The translations under genes and the position numbers were made by a program. Shown piece by piece: positions 37,489 through 45,619 of a stretch of 63,328 nt of DNA; position 1 is the first letter of the stretch, and every line of letters begins with the position of its first letter. A model generated the notes under the pieces. The model had not been told where the DNA came from and did not search any database. It was given only the letters and a program-made list of their open reading frames with translations. The DNA comes from Gardnerella massiliensis (lineage in GTDB: Bacteria > Actinomycetota > Actinomycetes > Actinomycetales > Bifidobacteriaceae). The stretch is taken from positions 1-63,328 of the forward strand of contig NZ_LRTV01000008.1 in assembly GCF_003408845.1 (NCBI RefSeq). Direction: 5' to 3'.

Positions 37489-37518
37489 ATGGTTAGGCGT
37501 AGAAAAGAGTCACAATGA
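37489..37518 (+). CDS. Leader ORF, 9 codons, overlapping the importer permease start
   Basis: ATG 37489 lies 5 bases after TGGAGGT (37477-37483), the best ribosome site in the region, and encodes MVRRRKESQ. Its TGA (37516-37518) overlaps the permease ATG 37515 as ATGA. The permease has no ribosome site of its own, so it probably depends on translation of this leader. Whether the peptide matters (Arg/Lys-rich) or only its translation is unknown. Confidence 0.55.
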   Translation: MVRRRKESQ

Positions 37519-38498
37519 TACGATACATCGTTAAACGATGCCTGAATTATGTTGTGATGTTATTTGTATCCGTTTCCATGACGTATTTCTTGGCAAGTGC
37601 GTTTATGGACCCGCGTTCAAATTATATGTCTCGGCATCCGCATCCACCTATTGCATCAATCAATCGTTCGTTGGATTTGGCAAATATTAATGACCAGACT
37701 CCTGTGTTTACGCGTTACTGCCGTTGGCTTACTGGCGTTCTTACTCGCTGGGATTGGGGTTTAAGCCCTGAGCAGGCTCCAGTCGGTCCAGCAATTGCGA
37801 CCCGTATTGGTGCATCGGTTCAATTGGTAACTTGTGCAACTGTTCTTGGTATCGTTTTCGGTGTTAGCGTCGGCGTTTACACTGCTATCCGCCAATATAA
37901 GTGGCAGGATCGCGTGCTTAACTCTATTGCTACTTTCTTGCTTGTTGTTCCGGCTGCTGTGTTTGGTTTGTTGATTGTTCTCGCAGCCATCAGTATTAAC
38001 AATGCTGCTGGTTCGCGCTTGTTCTACGTCACCGGTTTGCACTCGTATCAAGGTTCTAACCCATTTGCCTTTATTTTTGATTTCTTGCAGCATTTGATTT
38101 TGCCAACGATTGTTATGACAGTTCCTGGCATGGTTGGATATCATTTGACGCAGCGCACGTACTTGCTTGATACTATGAATGCTGATTATGTGCGCACTGC
38201 TCGCGCGAAGGGTTTGCCTTTGAATTTGGCAATTCGTCGTCACGCCTTGCGTACTTCGTTAATTCCAACTGCTGTTGATGTTGCCTTCTCCATTGCAGGC
38301 GTGTTTACTGGCGCAGTTATTACTGAAACCGTGTTCGCAATTAACGGTTTGGGTAGTTACTTTGTGCAGACTATTTCCAATAACGATATCAATGGTTCTG
38401 TTGCTATTGCTGCATTCGGTGCTGTGTGCACTTTGGTAGGTGCCTTGCTTGCAGATATCTTCTCTGCTTGGCTTGATCCGCGTATTCGTTTGAACTAA
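37515..38498 (+). CDS. Peptide ABC transporter permease (OppB/DppB-like)
   Basis: A 327-residue inner-membrane permease with about six helices and the BPD_transp_1 EAA-type loop (YVRTARAKGLPLNLAIRRHAL). The N-terminus (MIRYIVKRCLNYVVMLF) is typical of OppB/DppB. It pairs with the next gene and the fused ATPase to import peptides. Its start at 37515 overlaps the leader ORF stop. Confidence 0.9.
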   Translation: MIRYIVKRCLNYVVMLFVSVSMTYFLASAFMDPRSNYMSRHPHPPIASINRSLDLANINDQTPVFTRYCRWLTGVLTRWDWGLSPEQAPVGPAIATRIGASVQLVTCATVLGIVFGVSVGVYTAIRQYKWQDRVLNSIATFLLVVPAAVFGLLIVLAAISINNAAGSRLFYVTGLHSYQGSNPFAFIFDFLQHLILPTIVMTVPGMVGYHLTQRTYLLDTMNADYVRTARAKGLPLNLAIRRHALRTSLIPTAVDVAFSIAGVFTGAVITETVFAINGLGSYFVQTISNNDINGSVAIAAFGAVCTLVGALLADIFSAWLDPRIRLN

Positions 38499-38525
38499 TT
38501 GCAGAACAGTGTAGGTGACATTGAT

Positions 38526-39473
38526 ATGACTATGAAAAATGTATCTTCAAAACCTCAAGAGTCTGCTGCAGATAAAAAGGCTACTGCTGGAGCTTGGGGC
38601 AACTTTAAGCGTACTGGCAAACTGACGTTGTACACGCGTCGTTTCTTCCGTCGTCCGTCGGCGGTTGTGGGCTTGGTTTTGCTGGTTATTCTTATTCTTT
38701 TCGCACTATTTGGTGCCAAGGTTAGCAAGTGGGGTTATGACGAGCCTGATTTTACGGCTCTTGCCACTCCTCCTTCCGCTGAACATTGGCTTGGAACCAC
38801 GCCTGGCGGTTCTGACATGTATGCGATGGTTGTGCGCGGCTTAGGTCGTTCTCTTTCTATCGGTATTGTTAGCTCAATTTCTATTACGATTATTGCAGCT
38901 TTGGTTGGTACTGCTATTTCCTACTTTGAAGGTTGGTTTGAGCAGGTTGGCATGTGGATTTTGGACATGCTTCTTATTGTTCCTTCCTTCTTGCTTATTG
39001 CTTTAATCGTGAGCTCTTCGACTAACGGCAACGATTGGTTATGGCTTGCGTTTGGTATGACTTCCTTTGGTTGGATTGGTTATGCTCGTACGCTTCGTAC
39101 GCTGACGCTAAGCTTGCGCGAACGCGAATATGTGCGTGCAGCTAAGTTCGAGGGCGTTTCTTCCTTCCGTATTATTGTGCGCCACTTGGTTCCAAACCTG
39201 GGTTCTGTGTTGATTATTAACACGGTGCTCGGTGTTATTGGTGCTATTAATGGTGAAACTGCTTTGAGCTTCTTGGGTCTTGGTATTAAGGCTCCGGATA
39301 CTTCGTTGGGTACGTTGCTCAATGTTGGCCAGAGTAGTGTTATGACCTCTCCGTGGGTTCTTTTGGTTCCATCTGCCGTGTTAGTTGTTTTGACTTTCTC
39401 TGTGCAGCTTATTGGTGATGGTCTTCGCGATGCGATTGATCCATATTCTAGGTCTGCTGGTAAGGCCGAGTAA
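38526..39473 (+). CDS. Peptide ABC transporter permease (OppC/DppC-like)
   Basis: A 315-residue permease from ATG 38526 (AGGTGA at 38513-38518); an in-frame TTG at 38499 is a weaker choice. A ~35-residue cytoplasmic N-terminus leads to the first helix (AVVGLVLLVILILFALFG), the typical OppC periplasmic segment, and the loop YVRAAKFEGVSSFRIIVRHLVPN. It is 27 bases after the first permease. Confidence 0.9.
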   Translation: MTMKNVSSKPQESAADKKATAGAWGNFKRTGKLTLYTRRFFRRPSAVVGLVLLVILILFALFGAKVSKWGYDEPDFTALATPPSAEHWLGTTPGGSDMYAMVVRGLGRSLSIGIVSSISITIIAALVGTAISYFEGWFEQVGMWILDMLLIVPSFLLIALIVSSSTNGNDWLWLAFGMTSFGWIGYARTLRTLTLSLREREYVRAAKFEGVSSFRIIVRHLVPNLGSVLIINTVLGVIGAINGETALSFLGLGIKAPDTSLGTLLNVGQSSVMTSPWVLLVPSAVLVVLTFSVQLIGDGLRDAIDPYSRSAGKAE

Positions 39474-39493
39474 GGCTTGTTGGAGGTATAAAC

Positions 39494-41383
39494 ATGACTG
39501 ATATGGTGAATGACGCAATGAAGGAAGATGCCACGATGGAAGATCAAAACAACGAACCGTTGCTTTCTGTACGCGACTTGCAAGTTAGCTTTGCTTCTGA
39601 AGCTGGCATTGTGCACGCTGTGCGTGGCATGAATTTTGATTTGTACCGCGGCAAAACGATTGGCATCGTTGGCGAGTCCGGTTCCGGTAAGTCGGTTACT
39701 TCTTTGGCTGTGATGGGCTTGCTAGATAAGAACGCTAGCGTTAAAGGTTCGGTTAAGTATAAGGGCGAGGAGCTTCTTACTAAAACTGATCTTGAGATGA
39801 GTAAGATTCGTGGCAAGAATATTGCTATGGTCTTCCAGGATCCTCTTTCTGCTTTGACGCCAGTGTTTTCTATTGGCGATCAGTTGAAGGAAGCTTTGGT
39901 AACTCATAACCCGGATATGAGTGAAGAGCGGATTCGTGAGCGTTCTATTGAATTGCTTAATTTGGTTGGTATTACTAAGCCAGCTGAGCGTTTGAAGGCT
40001 TTTCCTCACGAGTTTTCCGGCGGTATGCGTCAGCGCGTAATGATTGCTATGGCGATTGCTAACAATCCGGATATTATTATTGCTGATGAGCCTACTACCG
40101 CCTTGGATGTGACTATTCAGGCTCAGGTTTTGGATGTGTTGAAGAAAGCTCAGCGCGAAACCGGTGCTGCAATGATCTTCATTACTCACGATTTAGGTGT
40201 GATTGCTGGCGTTGCCGATGAGGTTATTGTCATGTATGCAGGCCATTTGGTTGAGCATAATAGCGTTGAAGAGATTTTTGCTAATCCAACTCAGCCTTAT
40301 ACGATTGGTTTGTTGGGTGCTGTCCCTCGCGTCGATCAGAAGCGCACTCGTCGTTTGACCCCAATCTCTAAGCCGACTATGGATATGTTGATTGCTAAGG
40401 AGAACAGTGGCGACGACAGTACCATGATTGGGCTTGAAGCTGAAAGTGAAACGGTTCGCGCTTTGCTTCATGCTGAGACTGAAAAACCGATTAAGCCTAT
40501 GTTCGAGGGCATTCCTCGCGAGCAGCGTAAAGTTGTTTTGGATGTTAAGGGATTAGTTAAGACCTTCCCGATTACAGGTGGCGGTTTCTTGCGACGAAAG
40601 ATCGGCGAGGTTCGTGCTGTAGATGGCATTGACCTTGAGATTCGCGAAGGCGAGACCGTTGCTTTGGTTGGTGAGTCCGGTTCTGGTAAGTCCACGACTT
40701 TGATGGAAATTATGAGCTTAAAGAAGCCAGAAGCTGGTTCTATTACCGTTTTTGGTACCGAGCTTAACGATAAGTTGACGCGCGAGCAGCGTCGTGAGCT
40801 TCGTTCTAAGATTCAGTACGTGTTCCAGGACCCTATGAGCTCGCTTGATCCTCGTATGCTTGTTTACGATATTTTGGCAGAGCCTTTGTTGGTTCAGCAT
40901 AAGACGAAAGAGGAAATTCGTCAGCGTATTGCTGAACTTATGCAGTTGGTTGAGTTGAATCCAGATCAGGTTGATCGATTCCCAACGCAGTTCTCGGGCG
41001 GTCAGCGTCAGCGTATTGCTATTGCTCGTGCTTTGGCTGTGAATCCTAAGCTGTTGCTTCTCGACGAGCCTGTTTCGGCTTTGGATGTTTCCATCCAAGC
41101 TGGCATTATCAACTTGCTTGAAGATTTGCAGGATAAGTTGGGTGTTGCTTACTTGTTCGTTGCTCACAACATGGCTGTGGTTCGTCACATTTCTAGTCGT
41201 ATTGCTGTTATGTATCACGGTCGAATTGTTGAAGCTGGCGAAACGGATGAGGTGTTTGACAATCCTAAGCATCCGTACACGCAGGCTTTGATTAGTGCTG
41301 TGCCAATTCCAGATCCTACGATTGAGAAGAACCGTAAGCGCATTATTCTTTCGGAAGAAGATACGTTTGACGATGTTAAGTAG
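39494..41383 (+). CDS. Peptide ABC transporter, fused double ATPase (OppD-OppF)
   Basis: One 629-residue protein carries both ATPase halves that are separate OppD and OppF in most bacteria. Half 1 has GESGSGKSV, FSGGMRQRVMIAMA and IIADEPTTALD; half 2 has GESGSGKST, FSGGQRQRIAIARAL and LLLDEPVSALD. A ~100-residue linker joins them and includes the OppD-type C-terminal PYTIGLLGAVPR region. Both nucleotide sites look intact. ATG 39494 follows TGGAGG. A terminator lies after the gene. Confidence 0.93.
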   Translation: MTDMVNDAMKEDATMEDQNNEPLLSVRDLQVSFASEAGIVHAVRGMNFDLYRGKTIGIVGESGSGKSVTSLAVMGLLDKNASVKGSVKYKGEELLTKTDLEMSKIRGKNIAMVFQDPLSALTPVFSIGDQLKEALVTHNPDMSEERIRERSIELLNLVGITKPAERLKAFPHEFSGGMRQRVMIAMAIANNPDIIIADEPTTALDVTIQAQVLDVLKKAQRETGAAMIFITHDLGVIAGVADEVIVMYAGHLVEHNSVEEIFANPTQPYTIGLLGAVPRVDQKRTRRLTPISKPTMDMLIAKENSGDDSTMIGLEAESETVRALLHAETEKPIKPMFEGIPREQRKVVLDVKGLVKTFPITGGGFLRRKIGEVRAVDGIDLEIREGETVALVGESGSGKSTTLMEIMSLKKPEAGSITVFGTELNDKLTREQRRELRSKIQYVFQDPMSSLDPRMLVYDILAEPLLVQHKTKEEIRQRIAELMQLVELNPDQVDRFPTQFSGGQRQRIAIARALAVNPKLLLLDEPVSALDVSIQAGIINLLEDLQDKLGVAYLFVAHNMAVVRHISSRIAVMYHGRIVEAGETDEVFDNPKHPYTQALISAVPIPDPTIEKNRKRIILSEEDTFDDVK

Positions 41384-41442
41384 TTATTGCTTGGTTGCAG
41401 CCTGAGTTTTGCGGGTTGTTTCTGATTGAATAACGTTGCATT

Positions 41443-41476
41443 ATCGCGCATGTTTATTACAACATGCGCGATTTTT
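41443..41476 (+). terminator. Terminator between the importer ATPase and its binding protein
   Basis: ATCGCGCATGTT (41443-41454) and AACATGCGCGAT (41461-41472) form a perfect 12-bp stem with a TTTTT tail. The binding-protein gene after it has its own promoter, so it can be expressed apart from the membrane parts. Confidence 0.93.
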
Positions 41477-41635
41477 GTTGCGTAACATAAAATTAAAAAA
41501 CGTAAGATATTTTGTTTTTCAGCGAAAATAAACTAAAAAATTTTCTGTTTTGCTCATTCTTGATAATAAATTATTCTTTTTTGCCCAATTTTAATAAAGT
41601 CAAAAAAGAAAAAATTAATATTTTGTGAAAACAAT

Positions 41636-41672
41636 TTGTCGAATGTCATAGAGTTGTATATACTCATACAAC
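41636..41672 (+). promoter_or_regulatory. Promoter and operator-like dyad of the peptide-binding protein gene
   Basis: TTGTCG (41636-41641), 17 bases, TATACT (41659-41664). GTTGTAT (41653-41659) and ATACAAC (41666-41672) form a perfect dyad over the -10 and start site, a likely operator. The preceding 41477-41635 is AT-rich with no gene. Confidence 0.6.
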
Positions 41673-41712
41673 ATACCGGAAGACGGACATCATCCGGGGA
41701 ATGAGAGGAATC

Positions 41713-43473
41713 ATGAAAAAAACTAATGCAGGTAAATTAACCGTATTTGCTGCAGCTGCACTTTCTGTTGCAATGCTGCTCGGCGCTTGCGGTGGTGCTC
41801 CTACTGCTTCTAACAACAACAATGCCGCTGGCAATAAGGCAGGTATGACAGAAGAACCAGCCGCAGGTGTGGATACTTCCTACACTGGCGCTCTTCCAAT
41901 GCCTAAGGTTGACAAGCGCTACGACAACCCACAGCCTCGTGAAAATATTAAGGATGGCGGTACTTATACGTTCTCGCTTTCCGACATGGGTCCAAACTGG
42001 AACTACGCTTCTAACGATGGCAACACTGCTTACATGGGTACTTTGTGGGGCTTCTACCAGCCATCGCTTTCTTATTACGACACTGTTAAGGGCGAGAAGG
42101 TTAAGTACAACCCTGACTACATCACTTCCGTTAAGAAGGTTAGCGACAAGCCACTCGTGGTTCAGTACAATTTGAACCCAAAGGCTAAGTGGAACGATGG
42201 TACAGACATCGATTACACTGCTTTCAAGGCTACTTGGGAAGCCATGAATGGCAAGAACGAAGCCTACTCTGTGCCATCTCACGAAGGCTATGACTGCATT
42301 GAGTCCGTTGAGCAGGGTGCAACTCCTAAGCAAGTAATCGTTAAGTACGATAAGCCATGCGCAACTTGGGAATTGCTTTTCGCTCCATTGGTTCATCCAA
42401 AGGCAACTGATCCAACGGTATTCAACCAGGGTTGGGTAAATAATCCTCACAACGAGTGGGGTGCAGGTCCATTCGAGATTCAGTCTGCAACCGAAGACCA
42501 GGTTGTTTTCGTGCGCAATCCAAAGTGGTGGGGCAAGAAGGCAAAGCTTGACAAGGTTGTTGTAAAGCGTATGGAAGATACCGCTGCAATGAACGCCTTC
42601 CAGAACGGCGAAATCGATTCCGTGGATTCCATCTCCACCAAGGATAAGATCAAGGCCGCTCGTAGCGTTAAGGGCGCTCAGCTCCGTTACGGCTACAGCA
42701 CCAAGATTCGTGTTATTAACTTAAACGCAAAGGCTGGCGCATTCAAGGATAAGGCAGTTCGTAAGGCTGTTGTTCAGGCATTCGACGTTGCTACCTACAA
42801 CAAGATTCAGTTCCAGGGCATGAACTGGAAGAGCGAGCAGCCAGGTTCTGAGCTTCTCTCCATGTTCCAGGCTGGCTACAAGAACAACCTTCCAGCTGAT
42901 GGTAAGTTCAACGTAGAAAACGCTAAGAAGACTCTTGAAGCTGCTGGCTACAAGATGGGTAAGGACGGCTACTACGCTAAGAATGGTAAGACTGTTCAGT
43001 TCTCATTCACCTTCTTCGGCGACGACTCCACTCAGGCAGCTCTTGCTAACGCATTCCAGGCCATGATGAAGAAGGCTGGCATGAAGTGCAAGACTGTAAA
43101 CAAGCCTGCATCTAAGTTCTCTAAGACTGTAAGCTCCTTCGACTTCCAGGTGCTTCCAATGGCTTGGGTTTCCCCATCTCCATTGAGCTTCTTGGCAGCC
43201 GCTTCCCAGGTCTACGGTTCTAAGAGCGATTCCAACTTTACTGGCACTGGCAGCAAGAAGATTGATGCCCTGCTTGCCAAGGTTGGTAAGACTTACGATT
43301 ACAAGGAACAGACTGCATTGGCCAACAAGGGTGAGTCCATGGCTTTCGCCGAGTATGGTACACTCCCAGTTTCTGCTCCTCCAACCTATCAGGCATACAA
43401 GAAGGGCTTCGCTAACGGCGGTCCTGCTGGATATGCTAACGTTTTTGTTGAAAACATTGGTTGGCAGAAGTGA
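41713..43473 (+). CDS. Peptide-binding lipoprotein (OppA/DppA-like, SBP family 5)
   Basis: Extracellular solute-binding lipoprotein. ATG 41713 (GAGAGGA just upstream) gives MKKTNAGKLTVF, and a lipobox LLGACGG with Cys at about residue 26; ATG 41701 is an alternative. The 586-residue length and internal patterns (NDGTDIDYTAFKATWEAM; AGPFEI...VFVRNPKWWG) are those of SBP_bac_5. Strongly biased codons suggest high expression. A terminator follows at 43528. Confidence 0.93.
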   Translation: MKKTNAGKLTVFAAAALSVAMLLGACGGAPTASNNNNAAGNKAGMTEEPAAGVDTSYTGALPMPKVDKRYDNPQPRENIKDGGTYTFSLSDMGPNWNYASNDGNTAYMGTLWGFYQPSLSYYDTVKGEKVKYNPDYITSVKKVSDKPLVVQYNLNPKAKWNDGTDIDYTAFKATWEAMNGKNEAYSVPSHEGYDCIESVEQGATPKQVIVKYDKPCATWELLFAPLVHPKATDPTVFNQGWVNNPHNEWGAGPFEIQSATEDQVVFVRNPKWWGKKAKLDKVVVKRMEDTAAMNAFQNGEIDSVDSISTKDKIKAARSVKGAQLRYGYSTKIRVINLNAKAGAFKDKAVRKAVVQAFDVATYNKIQFQGMNWKSEQPGSELLSMFQAGYKNNLPADGKFNVENAKKTLEAAGYKMGKDGYYAKNGKTVQFSFTFFGDDSTQAALANAFQAMMKKAGMKCKTVNKPASKFSKTVSSFDFQVLPMAWVSPSPLSFLAAASQVYGSKSDSNFTGTGSKKIDALLAKVGKTYDYKEQTALANKGESMAFAEYGTLPVSAPPTYQAYKKGFANGGPAGYANVFVENIGWQK

Positions 43474-43527
43474 GTAAATTTGTAGCGATAACTCGCGCAA
43501 GTTTACTAAGCTGATTGCTTAACTTAC

Positions 43528-43570
43528 AGCATGTGGCGTGTGGTCTTTTGGCTGCACGCCACATGCTTTT
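43528..43570 (+). terminator. Rho-independent terminator after the peptide-binding protein
   Basis: AGCATGTGGCGTG (43528-43540) and CACGCCACATGCT (43555-43567) form a perfect 13-bp stem followed by TTTTG. Confidence 0.93.
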
Positions 43571-43700
43571 GTGCTTTGACTGAGCTTGAAATCAACAGGA
43601 TTTCAAGCTCCTTCAAAGCGTGATTTGGCTCAATTGTGAAGCACGGTGTGCTTCACATGCCAAATCAGCCGAACGGCTATGCCGTGAGGAATAAGCGCTC
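43571..43700. repeat. Palindromic intergenic repeat (family A), inverted copy of the 61.4-kb element
   Basis: This segment is the reverse complement of 61441-61575 with few differences. It contains CTTGAAATC/GATTTCAAG, TGTGAAGCAC/GTGCTTCACA and CCGAACGGCTA palindromes. It sits directly after the terminator of the peptide-binding gene and before the ABC exporter, where codon wobble changes. Confidence 0.85.
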
Positions 43701-43802
43701 GCTACGAAACTCGCGCCACGCCAAACAAGAGCTGTCGATTAAACTATAAATTTAAGATTGAGTTTCAAAAAGCAAAATAGTAAACAAAGGAGCACTCGGC
43801 GC

Positions 43803-45617
43803 ATGTATGTCAACCCAAATCAACGCAAAGACGCGAATAACGTGCGCTGGGTATTGCAATATTGCAAGCCAGATATGTGGAGAGTAGGCGTATCGCTTAT
43901 ACTTTTTACAATTAACGACACAATGGCAATGACAATGCCATTGCTTTCGGGTTTTATAGTCGACAAAATCATTATTGGCAAACAGCATAATCTACTTATA
44001 AGCGTATGCGTTCTCATGGTTGCAATGATGATTATTCGCGTAGGCTCAAGATATATTTACCAGCTTCAAATGGAAAGATTCGGCCAAAACGCTGTGTACC
44101 GCCTCGTAAGCGACGAGTATGAAAAGTTGCACTCTTTAGATTTTACGTACTTTAATCACACGCGCACAGGCGATATTATGAGCCGAATGACGTCGGATAC
44201 GGATGCGATTCGCCATATTCTAAGCTGGGTGTCTTATATGGCGCTGGATTGCTTAGTAATGTTTGTGCTTGCGTTAGTAATAATGTTTTCAATCCAATGG
44301 CAGCTTGCTTTAGCGCTTATGTCAATAACGCCATTCTTGTTCCTGCTCGCAAGAATTATGGGCAAAAAAGCTAGGCCAAAATTCCTTGCAATTCGCGAAT
44401 CTTTCGCACGCATGAACTCAATGGTAGAAGAAAATATTGAAGGAAACCGCGTGGTAAAAGCCTTCGTGCGCGAGGCTTACGAAACCAAAAAATTCGACGA
44501 ATGTAACGAAGACTACTTTAAACGAAATATTACGCTTGCAAAAAACACGCAAAAATACATGCCGTGGCTAGACGGCATGGGATTTGTGCTAGAGCTTATA
44601 ACCGTAGGCTTCGGCGGATGGCTCGTGCTAAACGGCAGCATGACATTAGGCACATTCGTTACTTTTAACAGCTTCCTTTGGATGCTTAATATGCCTGTTA
44701 GAATGGTTGGCTGGCTTATTAACGACTGGCAGCGTTTTAATGCAGGATGCGTTAATATTCGCAAGCTTCTTACGCAAGAATCGCATATTAATCTTCCAAA
44801 AGAAGCGGACGCAAGCGTAAAAATCAAAGGCGAAATCACTTTTGAGCATGTTGATTTTGCATTCCCGGACGATCAAGACTCGCCAATCTTAAAAAATATT
44901 GATTTACGCGTTCCTGCCGGAAGCAAACTGGGCATTCTTGGCGAAACGGGAGCTGGAAAATCAACTCTTGTAAGTCTTATCGCAAGATTCTACGATCCAT
45001 CGAGTGGGCGCGTTTTAATCGACGGAAAAGACGTGCGCGAATGGCCGCTAGAAACTTTAAGAAACGAAGTCAGCATAGTAGCGCAGGAAACTTTCCTATT
45101 TTCGGACACGATTGCAGGAAATATTGGCTTTGGTTTGCTTCAAAATAAAGAAAATTGCAAAGAATTAGACGATACGATTCGCAGAATGGCAAGAATTGCA
45201 GCAGCTGACGATTTTATTATGAGTATGCCAGAAGGCTACGAAACAGTAGTAGGAGAGCGCGGAGTCGGACTTTCCGGAGGGCAAAAACAGAGGCTTAGCT
45301 TAGCTCGCGCTTTAGCAAATAACCCAGCAATCTTAATTATGGACGACACAACTTCGGCTGTAGACATGGAAACAGAAGAACATATTCAGCAGGAGCTAAA
45401 GAAACTCGACGGCACGCGCACCGTAATCACTATTGCGCACAGAATCTCATCCGTAAAAGATGCAGACATGATTGTTGTGCTAGATCACGGCAAAATCGTC
45501 GAACGTGGCACGCACGCAGAACTTGTGGCAGCGCACGGAAGGTACTGGGAGATTTACAGAAAGCAGCTGGGATTGCAAAGCGGCAAGTCCGCAGGATTCG
45601 AAACGAAGGGGGAGTAG
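43803..45617 (+). CDS. ABC exporter half-transporter 1 (degenerate Walker B)
   Basis: One half of a heterodimeric type IV ABC exporter: six membrane helices then an ATPase domain. ATG 43803 follows AAGGAG (43787-43792); an in-frame TTG at 43758 has no site. The 604-residue product has GETGAGKST, a good signature LSGGQKQ, but Walker B reads ILIMDDTTSAVD, with Asp where the catalytic Glu belongs. Such halves form one weak and one active site with their partner. Substrate unknown; multidrug or peptide export is possible. The wobble bases are A/C-rich, unlike most plus-strand genes here. Confidence 0.88.
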   Translation: MYVNPNQRKDANNVRWVLQYCKPDMWRVGVSLILFTINDTMAMTMPLLSGFIVDKIIIGKQHNLLISVCVLMVAMMIIRVGSRYIYQLQMERFGQNAVYRLVSDEYEKLHSLDFTYFNHTRTGDIMSRMTSDTDAIRHILSWVSYMALDCLVMFVLALVIMFSIQWQLALALMSITPFLFLLARIMGKKARPKFLAIRESFARMNSMVEENIEGNRVVKAFVREAYETKKFDECNEDYFKRNITLAKNTQKYMPWLDGMGFVLELITVGFGGWLVLNGSMTLGTFVTFNSFLWMLNMPVRMVGWLINDWQRFNAGCVNIRKLLTQESHINLPKEADASVKIKGEITFEHVDFAFPDDQDSPILKNIDLRVPAGSKLGILGETGAGKSTLVSLIARFYDPSSGRVLIDGKDVREWPLETLRNEVSIVAQETFLFSDTIAGNIGFGLLQNKENCKELDDTIRRMARIAAADDFIMSMPEGYETVVGERGVGLSGGQKQRLSLARALANNPAILIMDDTTSAVDMETEEHIQQELKKLDGTRTVITIAHRISSVKDADMIVVLDHGKIVERGTHAELVAAHGRYWEIYRKQLGLQSGKSAGFETKGE

Positions 45618-45619
45618 GC

